Assembly: GCF_003609645.1 (NCBI RefSeq)
Contig: NZ_MCIB01000040.1
Coordinates: 43,157 to 107,156, forward strand
DNA from: Thermohalobacter berrensis
GTDB lineage: Bacteria; Bacillota; Clostridia; Tissierellales; Thermohalobacteraceae
Direction: 5' to 3'
DNA: 64,000 nucleotides
A program made the position numbers and the translations under genes. Within the stretch, counting starts at the first letter, position 1. Each line of letters begins with the position of its first letter. A model generated the notes under the pieces. The model did no database searches, had not been told where the DNA came from, and was given only the letters and a program-made list of their open reading frames with translations. Of the stretch, positions 9,348 to 18,052 are shown in pieces.

Positions 9348-9518
9348 ATGGGGAAAAAAATAAGTAATAAAGAGAGATTTGTTTTATTAATAATTTTTTC
9401 CGTTCTAGTTATAATTTATTTTATATTAGGATTATTTCAATCAGAATTTAGTCCAATATTAAAACTATTACCATTTTTAATGATTAGTATCTATATTTTG
9501 ATAAAATCACAAAAATAG
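9348..9518 (+). CDS. Small two-helix membrane protein
   Basis: An ATG at 9348 follows GTGAGG (9334-9339). The 56-residue product MGKKISNKERFVLLIIFSVL... has a short basic start and two hydrophobic stretches (about 11-28 and 36-52), ending in KSQK. Its stop codon lies inside a strong terminator hairpin. No family is recognised. The RBS, the hydrophobic pattern and the exact fit before the terminator support a real gene. Confidence 0.55.
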   Translation: MGKKISNKERFVLLIIFSVLVIIYFILGLFQSEFSPILKLLPFLMISIYILIKSQK

Positions 9519-9545
9519 AAGTGGGAGAAACCCACTTCTATTTTT
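9511..9545. terminator. Bidirectional terminator between the small membrane protein and hydF
   Basis: Perfect 15-bp arms AAAAATAGAAGTGGG/CCCACTTCTATTTTT enclose AGAAA. A and T runs on both sides serve the plus-strand gene and the converging hyd operon. Confidence 0.85.
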
Positions 9546-9569
9546 AGTTTTATTTTAAAATTATCCAAA

Positions 9570-10763
9570 TTATTTTTTAAATACCTCTATTACCCTATCA
9601 AGCATACCCTTCATGTATGCTATTGCTATTCCGTAATTTGTTATAGGTACATTTTGAGATCTAGCTCTTATTATTCTTGTCATCATCTTCTTTCTGTTAA
9701 ACATACAAGCACCACAATGAACTATTAGATTGTATTCTGTTAAATCCTCAGGATAATCTACTCCAGCATTAACTGTTATATCTAAATCTACACCAGTCCT
9801 CTCTCTAAGCCAGTTAGGTATCTTTTCACGGCCAATATCTCCTTTAAGAGGACGATGAGTACAAGATTCTGCAATTAAAACCTTATCTCCTGATTTTAGC
9901 TTGTCAATATGCTTTGCACCTTCTATTAAAGTATCTAGATCTCCTTTATACCTTGCCATAAGGATAGAGAAGGATGTTAAAGGTACATCTTTAGGAAGAA
10001 TCTTATTAACCTTTGGGAAAACCTGAGAGTCTGTAATTACTAAATCAGGCTTTTTATTTAGTACCTTTAGTATATCCTCAAGCTCACTATCCTTTACAGT
10101 TAAGGCAAGTCCGTCATGGTCAAGTATATCCCTTATAGTTTGAACTTGAGGTAGGATTAATCTACCCTTTGGTGCTTGAATATCCTGTGGTGCCACTAGT
10201 ACTACTGTATCCTTAGGCTTAATTATGTCTCCAACTATATATTTCTTTTCAAAATCCTTAGGTGCATGGATTTGGATAGCCTCTTTAAGTTTACCTATAT
10301 TAATCTTATCCTTTGCACTTACTTTGACAAAAGGTATATCAAACTTATCTTCTAAAGCCTTACTATCAATATCCTTTATATCTATTTTATTTATTACACC
10401 AATTATAGGTACTTCCCTTTTCTTAAGTTCACTATACCATTCTTTTTCTAGAGAAATGTCTTCATCTACAGAGTTAAAAACCAATAGGGCAAGGTCAGTT
10501 TTATCCATTACCTCTTTAGTCTTTTTAATCCTTAGTTCACCAACTGCTCCCTCATCATCAAGACCTGCAGTATCTATAATAACTACAGGACCTATTGGTA
10601 AAAGTTCCATTGCTTTATATACTGGATCTGTTGTAGTACCTGCTACTTCAGATACTACTGCTATACTTTGCCCTGTAATTGCATTAATTAAAGTAGATTT
10701 TCCCGAGTTTCTCTTACCAAATATGGCTATGTGCATTCTATTAGCCTTTGGTGTGTTCATCAT
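9570..10763 (-). CDS. hydF: [FeFe]-hydrogenase maturation GTPase HydF
   Basis: The 397-residue protein is the scaffold/GTPase that assembles the diiron subcluster and delivers it to the hydrogenase. The N-terminal Era-like GTPase domain has a P-loop GKRNSGKSTL, switch VAGTTTDP, DTAG (DTAGLDDEG) and NKID. The C-terminal part has the HydF cluster ligands, CTHRP and about 50 residues on HCGAC. It lies 31 bp downstream of hydG on the minus strand and is the last gene of the unit. hydE and the hydrogenase itself are not in the window. Confidence 0.95.
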   Translation of the reverse strand: MMNTPKANRMHIAIFGKRNSGKSTLINAITGQSIAVVSEVAGTTTDPVYKAMELLPIGPVVIIDTAGLDDEGAVGELRIKKTKEVMDKTDLALLVFNSVDEDISLEKEWYSELKKREVPIIGVINKIDIKDIDSKALEDKFDIPFVKVSAKDKINIGKLKEAIQIHAPKDFEKKYIVGDIIKPKDTVVLVAPQDIQAPKGRLILPQVQTIRDILDHDGLALTVKDSELEDILKVLNKKPDLVITDSQVFPKVNKILPKDVPLTSFSILMARYKGDLDTLIEGAKHIDKLKSGDKVLIAESCTHRPLKGDIGREKIPNWLRERTGVDLDITVNAGVDYPEDLTEYNLIVHCGACMFNRKKMMTRIIRARSQNVPITNYGIAIAYMKGMLDRVIEVFKK

Positions 10764-10793
10764 AAGTAATCTTCCTTTCGTAAGTTTTTTATT

Positions 10794-12209
10794 TTATATT
10801 CTTATATCCCTTTCACCTTTTTCTAACCTTTCTAAGAATTTTAAAGTTGCCTTTTTAGAAGCTTCTTTAGGGATTCTTTCTAATGCCCTTTTAATAGTTT
10901 CTTCACCTATTTCCTTTAACTCATCATCTGCATAGTCAAGTAAGAATTCTTTAAAGGTTAATAGTGCGTTTGGAAGGCAAACATTATGAATCTGACCATT
11001 TTTAGCAAGCCTCATAAACCTTTCTCCTGTTCTTCCTTCCCTATAGCAAGCAGTACAATAGCTTGGTATATAGTCTGACTTACATAAGCTTTTTAGAATT
11101 TCCATTGGGGAACGATGGTCTTCAACTTCAAATTGAGGTTTGTTATTAACTTTTTCCTTACTATATTCCTTTAGATATCCACCGACACCTGTGCAAGAAC
11201 CTGCACTTATTTGTGATATTCCTAAGGATATTACCTCATCCCTAAACTCTGGAGCTTCTCTAGTAGAAAGTATCATGCCAGTGTATGGAACTGCTAATCT
11301 GATTATAGCTACTATTTTCTTGAAATCTTCATCTGATACAAGGTGTGGGAATTTATCTACATCAACCCCTAAAGCAGACCTAAGTCTAGGAACTGATATT
11401 GTATGGGGGCCTACTCCATAGGTTCTATCAAGGTGTTCTGAATGCATTAAAAGTGCTATTGTTTCATATTTGAAATCATAAAGGCCATAAAGCACTCCAA
11501 GCCCTACATCATCAATTCCACCTTGGAAGGCTCTATCCATTGCAGTTGTGTGCCAGTCGTAGTCATGCTTAGGTCCAGTTGGATGCATTTTCTCATATGT
11601 TGGTTTATGATATGTTTCTTGGAATAATATATATGTTCCAATCTCTGCTTCCTTTAATTTTTTATAATTTTCAACAGTAGTAGCTGCTATATTTACATTA
11701 ATTCTTCTTATACTTCCATTATCAAACTTTAGTGAATATATGTTTTCTATACATTCTAGGATATAATCTATAGTACAGTTATTAGGATCTTCTCCCGCTT
11801 CTAGTGCCAGTCTCTTATGTCCTAGAGATTCTAATATTCTAACTTCCTCTTTTAATTCATCCATCGTAAGCTTTTTTCTTTTAAAGTCCTTATTAGAGTG
11901 TTTATATCCACAGTACTCACAGTTATTTACACAATAATTGCTTACATATAAAGGAGCAAATAGAACTATTCTTTTTCCATAAATTTTTTCTTTAATATGT
12001 CTTGCTGTTTCGAACATTTCCTCAAGTATATCTTTGTCTTGAATATTAAGTAGTACTGCAGCTTCCTTATGGGTTAACCCTTTTGCCTCCTTTGCCTTAT
12101 TAAGTATATCTCTAACATAACCTTTATCTTTTGCTTTCTTTTCCCCAAACTCCATGGCTTCTAATATTTTTGAATGAACAATAAAATCTTCAGCTTTAAT
12201 TTCTCTCAT
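10794..12209 (-). CDS. hydG: [FeFe]-hydrogenase maturase HydG (tyrosine lyase)
   Basis: This 471-residue radical-SAM enzyme cleaves tyrosine to give the CO and CN- ligands of the H-cluster. The radical-SAM motif is CVNNCEYC in SNYCVNNCEYCGYKHSN (CX3CX2C). The C-terminal second cluster motif is CTACYREGRTGERFM...CLPNALLTF. These, with the ThiH-like length, separate it from HydE. It is preceded by the small regulator gene and followed by hydF. Confidence 0.95.
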   Translation of the reverse strand: MREIKAEDFIVHSKILEAMEFGEKKAKDKGYVRDILNKAKEAKGLTHKEAAVLLNIQDKDILEEMFETARHIKEKIYGKRIVLFAPLYVSNYCVNNCEYCGYKHSNKDFKRKKLTMDELKEEVRILESLGHKRLALEAGEDPNNCTIDYILECIENIYSLKFDNGSIRRINVNIAATTVENYKKLKEAEIGTYILFQETYHKPTYEKMHPTGPKHDYDWHTTAMDRAFQGGIDDVGLGVLYGLYDFKYETIALLMHSEHLDRTYGVGPHTISVPRLRSALGVDVDKFPHLVSDEDFKKIVAIIRLAVPYTGMILSTREAPEFRDEVISLGISQISAGSCTGVGGYLKEYSKEKVNNKPQFEVEDHRSPMEILKSLCKSDYIPSYCTACYREGRTGERFMRLAKNGQIHNVCLPNALLTFKEFLLDYADDELKEIGEETIKRALERIPKEASKKATLKFLERLEKGERDIRI

Positions 12210-12249
12210 TATAAAAACCTCCTAATTAAAGTAATTAATAATTAAAATT

Positions 12250-12495
12250 TTAAACCTTAGTTAATGCTGACTTTACACTAACTTCCTTTATTCTTCCTAA
12301 CTTCCCTGTCATAGCGCTTATTTCATCTGAAGTACCATCAACTATTAGTGATATAACTGATAAATTTTTTTCTTTGTAGGGTATTCCCATTCTTCCTACG
12401 ATAATATGGGCATACTCATGAAGAATATCATTTACTTTATTTGCGTTTTCAATATTTTCTACTACAATTCCCACTATACCTATTCTTTTTTGCAT
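12250..12495 (-). CDS. Iron-only hydrogenase system regulator (TM1266-type)
   Basis: This 81-residue ACT-like/NikR C-terminal-like small protein begins MQKRIGIVGIVVENIENANKVND. It continues through HEYAHIIVGRMGIPYKEKNLSVISLIVDGTSDEISAMTGKLGRI. That matches the short 'iron-only hydrogenase system regulator' family commonly found with hydEFG. It is the first gene of the minus-strand hyd unit. It lacks a DNA-binding domain, so the name rests on context. A ~290-nt leader precedes it. Confidence 0.85.
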   Translation of the reverse strand: MQKRIGIVGIVVENIENANKVNDILHEYAHIIVGRMGIPYKEKNLSVISLIVDGTSDEISAMTGKLGRIKEVSVKSALTKV

Positions 12496-12546
12496 ATAAT
12501 CACCCCACTAGAGTAATTTACAATTTACAGTTGATAATTAAGAAGA

Positions 12547-12581
12547 AGCAAAAAAGCCTTCCAAGTAAAATTGGAAGGCTT
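12547..12581 (-). terminator. Hairpin terminator in the hyd leader
   Basis: Arms AAAAGCCTTCCAA/TTGGAAGGCTTTT (12550-12562 and 12569-12581) are followed, in the minus-strand sense, by a further T run. Its position between the leader RNA and the first hyd gene suggests attenuation, or termination of a separate small RNA. Confidence 0.7.
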
Positions 12582-12601
12582 TTAGGCATACTAATTCTAT
12601 A

Positions 12602-12783
12602 GAAAAACTAGGATATAAAAAGCACAGTAAGTCCTAGTTTTATGTATTCATACTACTCCTATTTGTCCTTCTCCTTTTACTCGGTAAAACCTCGTAATCA
12701 GGTTGGATTTGTATAAACATCCATTATACCGGAAGTGGTTTCCAGTACAACAGAGGATTGTTAAATTTAAATCAAACTTTTCA
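12602..12783 (-). ncRNA. Unidentified structured leader or small RNA upstream of the hyd genes
   Basis: Read on the minus strand from a predicted start near 12783, the RNA folds into several helices. A closing stem is formed by TCCT..TTGT (12747-12757) and ACAA..AGGA (12657-12666). Three enclosed hairpins are CUGGAA/UUCCGG, GGAU/AUCC and AACCU/AGGUU. A UUUUAC/GUAAAA hairpin overlaps the last one. A terminator-like stem AAAACTAGGA/TCCTAGTTTTT sits at 12602-12641. A second terminator follows before the gene. I do not recognise a riboswitch class. A free-standing 6S-like RNA is possible, but the branched fold argues against it. Confidence 0.45.
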
Positions 12784-12789
12784 TTAATA

Positions 12790-12818
12790 ATTATATCAAA
12801 CTTTTAAATGATTGTCTA
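12790..12818 (-). promoter_or_regulatory. Predicted promoter of the hyd leader (minus strand)
   Basis: On the minus strand TAGACA and TATAAT are separated by exactly 17 bp (plus-strand 12813-12818 and 12790-12795). Only one base differs from the sigma-A consensus. The expected start is near 12783, giving a leader of roughly 290 nt. Confidence 0.6.
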
Positions 12819-12996
12819 TTTTAATTTTATTAATATAATATGTAATAATATTACAATAATCCTAAATTAATTTTACTATATGAATAAAATACAAATTAAT
12901 ACATAATAATGGTATATATACAAATATACCTATTTGACATACTGTTATTATTTCTGTATAATATATATTTGTCAAACAAAAAACTTAATAAATTAC

Positions 12997-13090
12997 GGAG
13001 AGGTGGCCGAGTCTGGCTGAAGGCGCTCGCCTGGAAAGCGGGTAGGCAGTTAACGCTGTCTCGCGGGTTCAAATCCCGCCCTCTCCGCCA
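12997..13090 (+). tRNA. tRNA-Ser (anticodon GGA)
   Basis: The acceptor arms GGAGAGG/CCTCTCC, the G discriminator and an encoded CCA end are all present. The anticodon loop CTGGAAA lies between CTCGC and GCGGG and gives anticodon GGA. A long variable arm (GTAGGCAGTTAACGCTGTCT) is typical of class II serine tRNAs. GGTTCAAATC is the T-arm. The RNA lies just upstream of the SRP RNA. Confidence 0.95.
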
Positions 13091-13098
13091 GTAATAAA

Positions 13099-13372
13099 GT
13101 TTGCCGTGCTAGACGGGGAGGTAGCGGTGCCCTGTAACCTGCAATCCGCTATAGCAGGGTCGATGCCTGGCTGAGGCTTACTTCTGTGAGGTCTGCCCTA
13201 AGTAAGTGGTTATGACGATTGGGTCCTGCGCAATAGAATCCCATGAACCCCGTCAGGTCCGGAAGGAAGCAGCGGTAAGTGGGTACTTCTATGTGCCGCA
13301 GGGGTGCCTGGTCTGAGCTAACTGCTTAGGTAACGCTCGGAGTAGTAAGTCGATGTCAGGTGCACGGCTAAA
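13099..13372 (+). ncRNA. ffs: Signal recognition particle RNA, large Firmicutes type
   Basis: The 5' end has GCCGTGCTAGACGGGGAGGT, and the 3' end GTGCACGGCTA can pair back to it (GCCGTGC at 13103-13109 with GCACGGC at 13362-13368). The S-domain hallmark GTCAGGTCCGGAAGGAAGCA (about 13252-13271) is intact. Its ~270-nt length and the Alu-domain bases GGTAGCGGTGCCCTG match the B. subtilis-type scRNA. It lies directly upstream of dnaX, as in B. subtilis. Confidence 0.95.
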
Positions 13373-13381
13373 ATTTTAAAG

Positions 13382-13410
13382 AAACTATGGTTTTATGCCA
13401 TAGTTTTTTT
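13382..13410 (+). terminator. Terminator of the SRP RNA
   Basis: Arms AAACTATGG/CCATAGTTT enclose a 7-nt loop and run into seven or more T. Confidence 0.85.
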
Positions 13411-13544
13411 ATTTATATATTGGTTAAAATAAATGATAAACTGTTAGGAATTAATAATAATTACATACCAATTCTTTATTGGAACTGTATTTTCTTTCTG
13501 ATATAATTATTAATATATCTAAAGATAAGGTTGAAGGTGGTCAA

Positions 13545-15188
13545 ATGGCATATCAAGCTATTTATAGAAAATTCAGACCAAAAACTTTTGATGAAGTTTT
13601 AGGACAGGAACATGTTACTACAATATTAAAAAACCAAATAACTAGTGATAATATAGCACATGCTTATCTTTTCTCTGGTACAAGGGGTACAGGGAAAACA
13701 TCTACAGCTAAAGTATTTGCAAGGGCTGTAAACTGCTTAAATAATAGTGATGGTAATCCTTGTAACCAGTGTGAAGTATGTAAGGGTATACTTAATGACA
13801 GTATAATGGATATAGTTGAGATGGACGCAGCGTCAAACAATAGTGTTGATGATATAAGAGAATTGAGAGAGAAGGTAAAATATCCTCCTTCTAAAGGAAG
13901 ATTTAAGGTATATATAATTGACGAGGTCCATATGCTATCAAAGGGAGCATTTAATGCCCTTTTAAAAACACTGGAAGAGCCTCCAGAACATCTTTTATTT
14001 ATTCTTGCTACTACCGAGCCTCAGAGACTTCCAGCTACTATATTGTCAAGGTGTCAGAGATTTGATTTCAAGAGGATAACTATTGACAATATTGTAAAAA
14101 ATATGATGGAAATATGTGATGAATTAGGGATTGAAGCAGAAGAGAGAGCCCTTCGTCTTATTGCCCGAAATTCAGATGGAGCAATGAGGGATGCATTAAG
14201 TATATTGGACCAATGTGTATCTTTTTCAGATAAGAAAATAACCTATGAATACGTTCTTTCCATATTAGGAACTGTTAATAATGACTTTATTTTCGATATT
14301 ACAAATAGTATAATAGAAAAAGATTTAGATAAAACTTTACAATTAATAGATACAATAGTTGAAAATGGTAAAGATATTACTCAGTTTATAAAAGATTTGA
14401 TAACACATTTTAGAAATTTAATGATAGCAAAATCATCAGATAAATTGGAAAATATAATAGATTTATCCGAGGAATTATTAGAAGAAATCAAAGAACAGGC
14501 AACAAGAATTAATTTAAGTAGTATTATAAGGACTATAAACATACTGTCTGAGGCAGAAAATAAGAGTAAATGGTCGTCACAACCTAGAATTATACTAGAG
14601 GTAGCTATTATAAAATTATTAAAACCTTCCTCAGATTTAAGTGTAGAGGGACTTATAGAGAGGATAAATCAATTAGAAGAAAAGCTAAAAGGTGGAACTA
14701 TTAGTGTTGTAAAAACTAAAAAGGAAGCTAAAGTAGAAAAATCTAAAGATAACTATCAAAAGCAAACCATAAATATAGAGGAAAAAGCCAAAGAAAAAAT
14801 AGAAACTAAAACTAAAAAGGATTCATCAAACAATACTTCTGGAAATATAGATATAAACAAAGTATCAAAATCTTGGCCAGATATTTTAAAAAGAATTAAA
14901 AAGGATAGGATTAGTATACATGCACTTTTAATGGAGGGTAAACCAACCAGTTTAGAAAATGGAATACTAACTATATCTTTTGATGAAGGCTTCGGTTTTC
15001 ATAAAGATGCAGTAGAAAAGAAGGGAAATAGGGAATATATAGAGAAGGTAATTAGTGATTATTATGGTATTGAATTAAAGATAAAGCCTGTTATGGCTGG
15101 TGAAACAGCCCCAAGTGAAAAGGATCAAGATATAGTTAATCAGGTTATAGACATATTTGGAGAAGACATTGTTGAAATTGAAGAATAA
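13545..15188 (+). CDS. dnaX: DNA polymerase III subunits gamma/tau
   Basis: The chosen ATG at 13545 follows GAAGGTGG (13533-13540) and gives the standard N-terminus MAYQAIYRKFRPKTFDEVLGQ; 547 residues. The AAA+ clamp-loader domain has Walker A SGTRGTGKTSTA, a zinc finger with cysteines in CLNNSDGNPCNQCEVC, DEVHMLSKGAFNALLKTLEEPP and the SRC sensor motif TILSRCQRF. After residue ~370 a Lys/Glu-rich linker leads to a tau-type C-terminal domain. It heads the dnaX-ybaB-recR unit. Confidence 0.95.
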   Translation: MAYQAIYRKFRPKTFDEVLGQEHVTTILKNQITSDNIAHAYLFSGTRGTGKTSTAKVFARAVNCLNNSDGNPCNQCEVCKGILNDSIMDIVEMDAASNNSVDDIRELREKVKYPPSKGRFKVYIIDEVHMLSKGAFNALLKTLEEPPEHLLFILATTEPQRLPATILSRCQRFDFKRITIDNIVKNMMEICDELGIEAEERALRLIARNSDGAMRDALSILDQCVSFSDKKITYEYVLSILGTVNNDFIFDITNSIIEKDLDKTLQLIDTIVENGKDITQFIKDLITHFRNLMIAKSSDKLENIIDLSEELLEEIKEQATRINLSSIIRTINILSEAENKSKWSSQPRIILEVAIIKLLKPSSDLSVEGLIERINQLEEKLKGGTISVVKTKKEAKVEKSKDNYQKQTINIEEKAKEKIETKTKKDSSNNTSGNIDINKVSKSWPDILKRIKKDRISIHALLMEGKPTSLENGILTISFDEGFGFHKDAVEKKGNREYIEKVISDYYGIELKIKPVMAGETAPSEKDQDIVNQVIDIFGEDIVEIEE

Positions 15189-15259
15189 TTACAAGTGTAG
15201 TTATGTTGAATTAGAAATATAAAATTAAATTATTAGATAAATAAAGGAGGATGATTTAA

Positions 15260-15589
15260 ATGGCAAGATTCCCAGGTATGGGAAATATGAATAAAATGAT
15301 GAAACAGGTCCAAAAAATGCAAAAGAAAATGGCAGAAATGCAAAAAGAATTAGAAGAAAAAGAGGTTGAAGCAAGTGCAGGTGGTGGAGCAATTACTGTA
15401 AAGGTTAATGGTAAAAAAGAAGTATTAGATATAAACATAGATAAGGATGTTGTAGATCCAGATGATGTAGAAATGCTTCAAGATTTAATTATAGCTGCTA
15501 CAAATGAGGCACTAAGAAAGGCCGAAGAAATGGTATCAAGTGAAATGCAAAAAATCACAGGAGGAATGAATATACCAGGCTTATTCTAG
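15260..15589 (+). CDS. YbaB/EbfC family nucleoid-associated protein
   Basis: The 109-residue protein starts [21 protein letters not shown] and has the coiled N-terminal helix and [21 protein letters not shown] core of the YbaB/EbfC DNA-binding family (YaaK in B. subtilis). AAAGGAGG precedes the ATG. Its place between dnaX and recR is the conserved arrangement in bacteria. Confidence 0.95.
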   Translation: MARFPGMGNMNKMMKQVQKMQKKMAEMQKELEEKEVEASAGGGAITVKVNGKKEVLDINIDKDVVDPDDVEMLQDLIIAATNEALRKAEEMVSSEMQKITGGMNIPGLF

Positions 15590-15638
15590 TGATTTAAGAT
15601 ATAAAACTTGTATATGAAAATCTAAAGGGATGAGTGAT

Positions 15639-16238
15639 ATGGAATATTTTGCATCACCTGTTGCCAGGCTTATAGAAGAATTTTCTAAATTGCCTGGAGT
15701 AGGTAAGAAAACAGCTCAGAGACTTGCTTTTTATGTATTAAATATGGATAAAAATGAAGCAGTAAGCCTTGCTAATGCTATAGTTAATGCTAAGGAAAAA
15801 ATAAAATATTGTAATATATGTAGCAATTTAACAGATGGTGATATTTGCTATATATGTAGAGATAAAAGAAGAGACCAGACCACTATCTGTGTAGTTGAAG
15901 ACCCTAGAGATATTATTGCAATGGAAAAAACTAAAGAATACAAAGGGTTATACCATGTATTACATGGAAGTATATCTCCAATGGATGGTATAGGGCCTGA
16001 AGATATAAGAATTAAGGAACTGCTTCACAGAATACAGGGTTCTGATGTAAAGGAAGTAATACTTGCTACTAACCCTACAATAGAAGGTGAAGCAACAGCA
16101 ATGTACATTTCTAAGCTTTTAAAGCCTATGGGTATAAAGACTACGAGAATAGCCCATGGAATTCCAGTAGGTGGAGATTTAGAATATGCTGATGAAGTTA
16201 CGTTATCAAGGGCTTTAGAAGGTAGAAGGGAAATTTAG
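15639..16238 (+). CDS. recR: Recombination mediator protein RecR
   Basis: ATG 15639 is preferred over 15630 because AAAGGGATGA gives proper spacing only to the later one. The 199-residue product then matches the usual RecR length. An N-terminal helix-hairpin-helix ([17 protein letters not shown]), a C4 zinc finger ([16 protein letters not shown]) and a Toprim domain ([32 protein letters not shown]) are all present. It works with RecF/RecO in loading RecA at gaps. A terminator follows within 60 bp. Confidence 0.95.
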   Translation: MEYFASPVARLIEEFSKLPGVGKKTAQRLAFYVLNMDKNEAVSLANAIVNAKEKIKYCNICSNLTDGDICYICRDKRRDQTTICVVEDPRDIIAMEKTKEYKGLYHVLHGSISPMDGIGPEDIRIKELLHRIQGSDVKEVILATNPTIEGEATAMYISKLLKPMGIKTTRIAHGIPVGGDLEYADEVTLSRALEGRREI

Positions 16239-16297
16239 AAATATAATTGACAATGGACAATTGGGAATTGACAATTAAAAATACAGATTGAGAAAGT
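16239..16297. repeat. Short AATTGACAATGG-type dispersed repeat
   Basis: The spacer after recR contains TTGACAATGGACAATTGGG and GAATTGACAATTAAAA. The same motif string lies in the leader of every large composite element between 48 and 58 kb. Confidence 0.6.
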
Positions 16298-16325
16298 AGC
16301 GCAGACTTTAGTCTGCGCTTATTTA
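16298..16325 (+). terminator. Terminator after recR, GCAGACT family
   Basis: AGCGCAGACT/GTCTGCGCT arms with a TTA loop are followed by TATTTA. The stem is shared with hairpins in the leaders of the repeat arrays (48223, 55483, about 57459). Confidence 0.75.
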
Positions 16326-16498
16326 ATACTTTCTTTTAAAAAGAAATATAATATTAAAAATAATTAAATAAATAGAAATTTATAAAGGAGAATCATGTAT
16401 TAAGTGGAATTCTTTTATAGTACCTTTTAAAGGAGTGGCTTTATTTCTGTTATGTGTTTCAAAAAAGTCAAAATTAACTAGAAGAAGGTGATATACAT

Positions 16499-16807
16499 TT
16501 GAATTTTTCAACATGGATTAGTATATATATGCCATTATTTGTAGTGTTCTTTATCATTCTGCCACACCAAAATAAAATTAGAAAATATATATTATTTAAA
16601 ATCAAAAGGAGAAAGGGGTTAATAACTATGAGTAATGATGTAATAAAAAAATATATAGGGAAAAAATGTAAAATAACTACAGGGTCCCTTGGTACAACAG
16701 TAGTAGGTAAAATAGTTGAAGTAAAGGAAAACTGGATTGAAGTTGAAACTAGAAAGGGTAATGAGTTGATAAATGCTGACTTTGTACAGAGCATCAAGAT
16801 AAAATAG
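16499..16807 (+). CDS. Small protein with membrane anchor and basic C-terminal domain
   Basis: Two starts are credible. TTG 16499 is preceded by AAGAAGGTG and gives 102 residues with one hydrophobic N-terminal segment (ISIYMPLFVVFFIILP). ATG 16628 is preceded by AAAGGGG and gives a 59-residue soluble protein beginning MSNDVIKKYIGKKCKI. The C-terminal half (GTTVVGKIVEVKENWIEVETRKG) looks like a small SH3/Sm-like beta-barrel found as a hypothetical protein in clostridia. Function is unknown. The hydrophobic segment makes the long form more attractive. Confidence 0.55.
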   Translation: MNFSTWISIYMPLFVVFFIILPHQNKIRKYILFKIKRRKGLITMSNDVIKKYIGKKCKITTGSLGTTVVGKIVEVKENWIEVETRKGNELINADFVQSIKIK

Positions 16808-16876
16808 GCTTTATAAATGTATATATCCCTTTTATTAAGTGAAATTGATTATAATAAATATTCGAAGCTTGTATAA

Positions 16877-17002
16877 AAGAAGAAGGATTTAATTCAACCT
16901 GGTGATTTTGATATACTGAAAGATTCATTTGACGTTGTTAAATATATTGAGAATAAAGAAAATAGGGGATTTTTTGCAACTTATATTTTCCAAAAGAAGT
17001 AG
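16877..17002 (+). pseudogene. Possible remnant of a methyltransferase-like gene
   Basis: A 41-codon open stretch without start follows a stop codon. It encodes QPGDFDILKDSFDVVKYIEN and then ENRGFFATYIFQKK, resembling the C-terminal strand of small SAM-dependent methyltransferases. No upstream part is present in any frame. It is most simply a decayed gene end. The family assignment is tentative. Confidence 0.3.
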
Positions 17003-17115
17003 ACTTATACCATAATATTTAACAATGAGTTAGCATGAAATATTAACTAATAATCTTTATACTTTATTTTTTAGTGCTATATTAAAAAGAAAAGCATATA
17101 TTTAGGAGAATCAAT

Positions 17116-17433
17116 ATGAATTTACAAGATATTCAACACAAGATAGACAAATTTACTAAAGAAAAAGCTATAAATTCAAGGGTTGACATTAGAATAATTG
17201 ATCTGGCTTCAGAAGTTGGAGAATTATCTAAGGAAGTTCTAAAAGGAACTGATTATGGTAATAAAAAATTTGAGAAAACAAAAGAATGGAAAAGTGAACT
17301 TGGAGATGTACTATTTTCCCTTATATGTATTGCTAATGAAACTAATACTGATTTAGAAGAATGTTTAAATTCTGTACTTAACAAATATGAAGAAAGATTT
17401 AAAAATAAAGGTGATTTAGGTTCTAGCAAGTAG
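17116..17433 (+). CDS. MazG-like nucleotide pyrophosphohydrolase
   Basis: The product has 105 residues and TTTAGGAGAATCA precedes the ATG. The metal-binding EXXE...EXXD pattern of the all-alpha NTP pyrophosphatase superfamily is visible as SEVGELSKEV and ELGDVLFSLICIANETN. Single-domain members hydrolyse non-canonical or excess (d)NTPs. The substrate is undefined. It stands alone, followed by a convergent small gene. Confidence 0.8.
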   Translation: MNLQDIQHKIDKFTKEKAINSRVDIRIIDLASEVGELSKEVLKGTDYGNKKFEKTKEWKSELGDVLFSLICIANETNTDLEECLNSVLNKYEERFKNKGDLGSSK

Positions 17434-17501
17434 ATAAGTTAAACTCAATACTTCAATTGAATATTCTGGAATAAATGGGAGTTAAGATAGTTTCCTATAC
17501 A

Positions 17502-17717
17502 CTAATAATATTGATTTAGGGTTGATTTAGCACTAAACAAGCCTTTATAATGAATAGCCCTTGATTTATGATAGTATTCTAATTCTGCATACTTATAATA
17601 TAAATCATGTTTGTCTGCATTAGCCATCTTCATTCTAGCATAATGTTCTGAAAATGCTGCATGCTGTAGAAATTTTTCTTGATAATATCGTACATTAAGC
17701 ATTTGATTATATTTCAT
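17502..17717 (-). CDS. Hypothetical Tyr/His-rich small protein
   Basis: On the minus strand AAGGGG lies eight bases before the ATG. The 71-residue product is rich in Tyr, His and Ala (HAAFSEHYARMKMANADKHD, YYKYAELEYYHKSRAIHYKG) and looks helical. I do not recognise it. Its good RBS and lack of an overlapping gene favour a real gene. Confidence 0.5.
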   Translation of the reverse strand: MKYNQMLNVRYYQEKFLQHAAFSEHYARMKMANADKHDLYYKYAELEYYHKSRAIHYKGLFSAKSTLNQYY

Positions 17718-17839
17718 TCTTTAAACCCCTTAATAGCTTATTTAATAACAATATATCAAATAAACCAATTGATGTTATACATTAGGGAAAATTAATAAAA
17801 ATATTATTTGAAAATGTTAATTTTTTATCAAAAATCATT

Positions 17840-17868
17840 AAAGCCAATAACTTAAAGTTATTGGCTTT
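17840..17868 (-). terminator. Terminator of the Spo0E-like gene
   Basis: The arms AAAGCCAATAACTT/AAGTTATTGGCTTT are perfect with a single-base centre, just past the stop codon of the minus-strand gene. Confidence 0.75.
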
Positions 17869-17872
17869 ATAT

Positions 17873-18052
17873 CTATATTAAACCAATTTTTTTATGGAAA
17901 TTGTTTAAAACTCTATCTAGTTGTTGACTTACTGATATAACTTCAGGATCTAGCAAATTATTCTTATTCTTTATTAAATAATGTAATCTCCTTCGTAAAC
18001 ATTCCATCTTATTCATTTCATTTTTTGCCTTATTAATATCATAATCCTCCAT
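17873..18052 (-). CDS. Spo0E-family aspartyl-phosphate phosphatase
   Basis: The second Met of the frame is chosen because GGAAGGTG sits five bases before it; 59 residues. The pattern of two helices (ECLRRRLHYLIKNKNNLLDPEVI) ending in VSQQLDRVLNNFHK carries the Spo0E SQXLDXXL signature. In Bacillus, Spo0E proteins dephosphorylate Spo0A~P and so delay sporulation. The assignment rests on a short motif but agrees with the sporulation genes nearby. Confidence 0.75.
   Translation of the reverse strand: MEDYDINKAKNEMNKMECLRRRLHYLIKNKNNLLDPEVISVSQQLDRVLNNFHKKIGLI

Noticed and set aside
12909..13094. 61-residue ORF over the tRNA-Ser gene
   Set aside because: It overlaps the complete tRNA and its protein shows only translated tRNA sequence.
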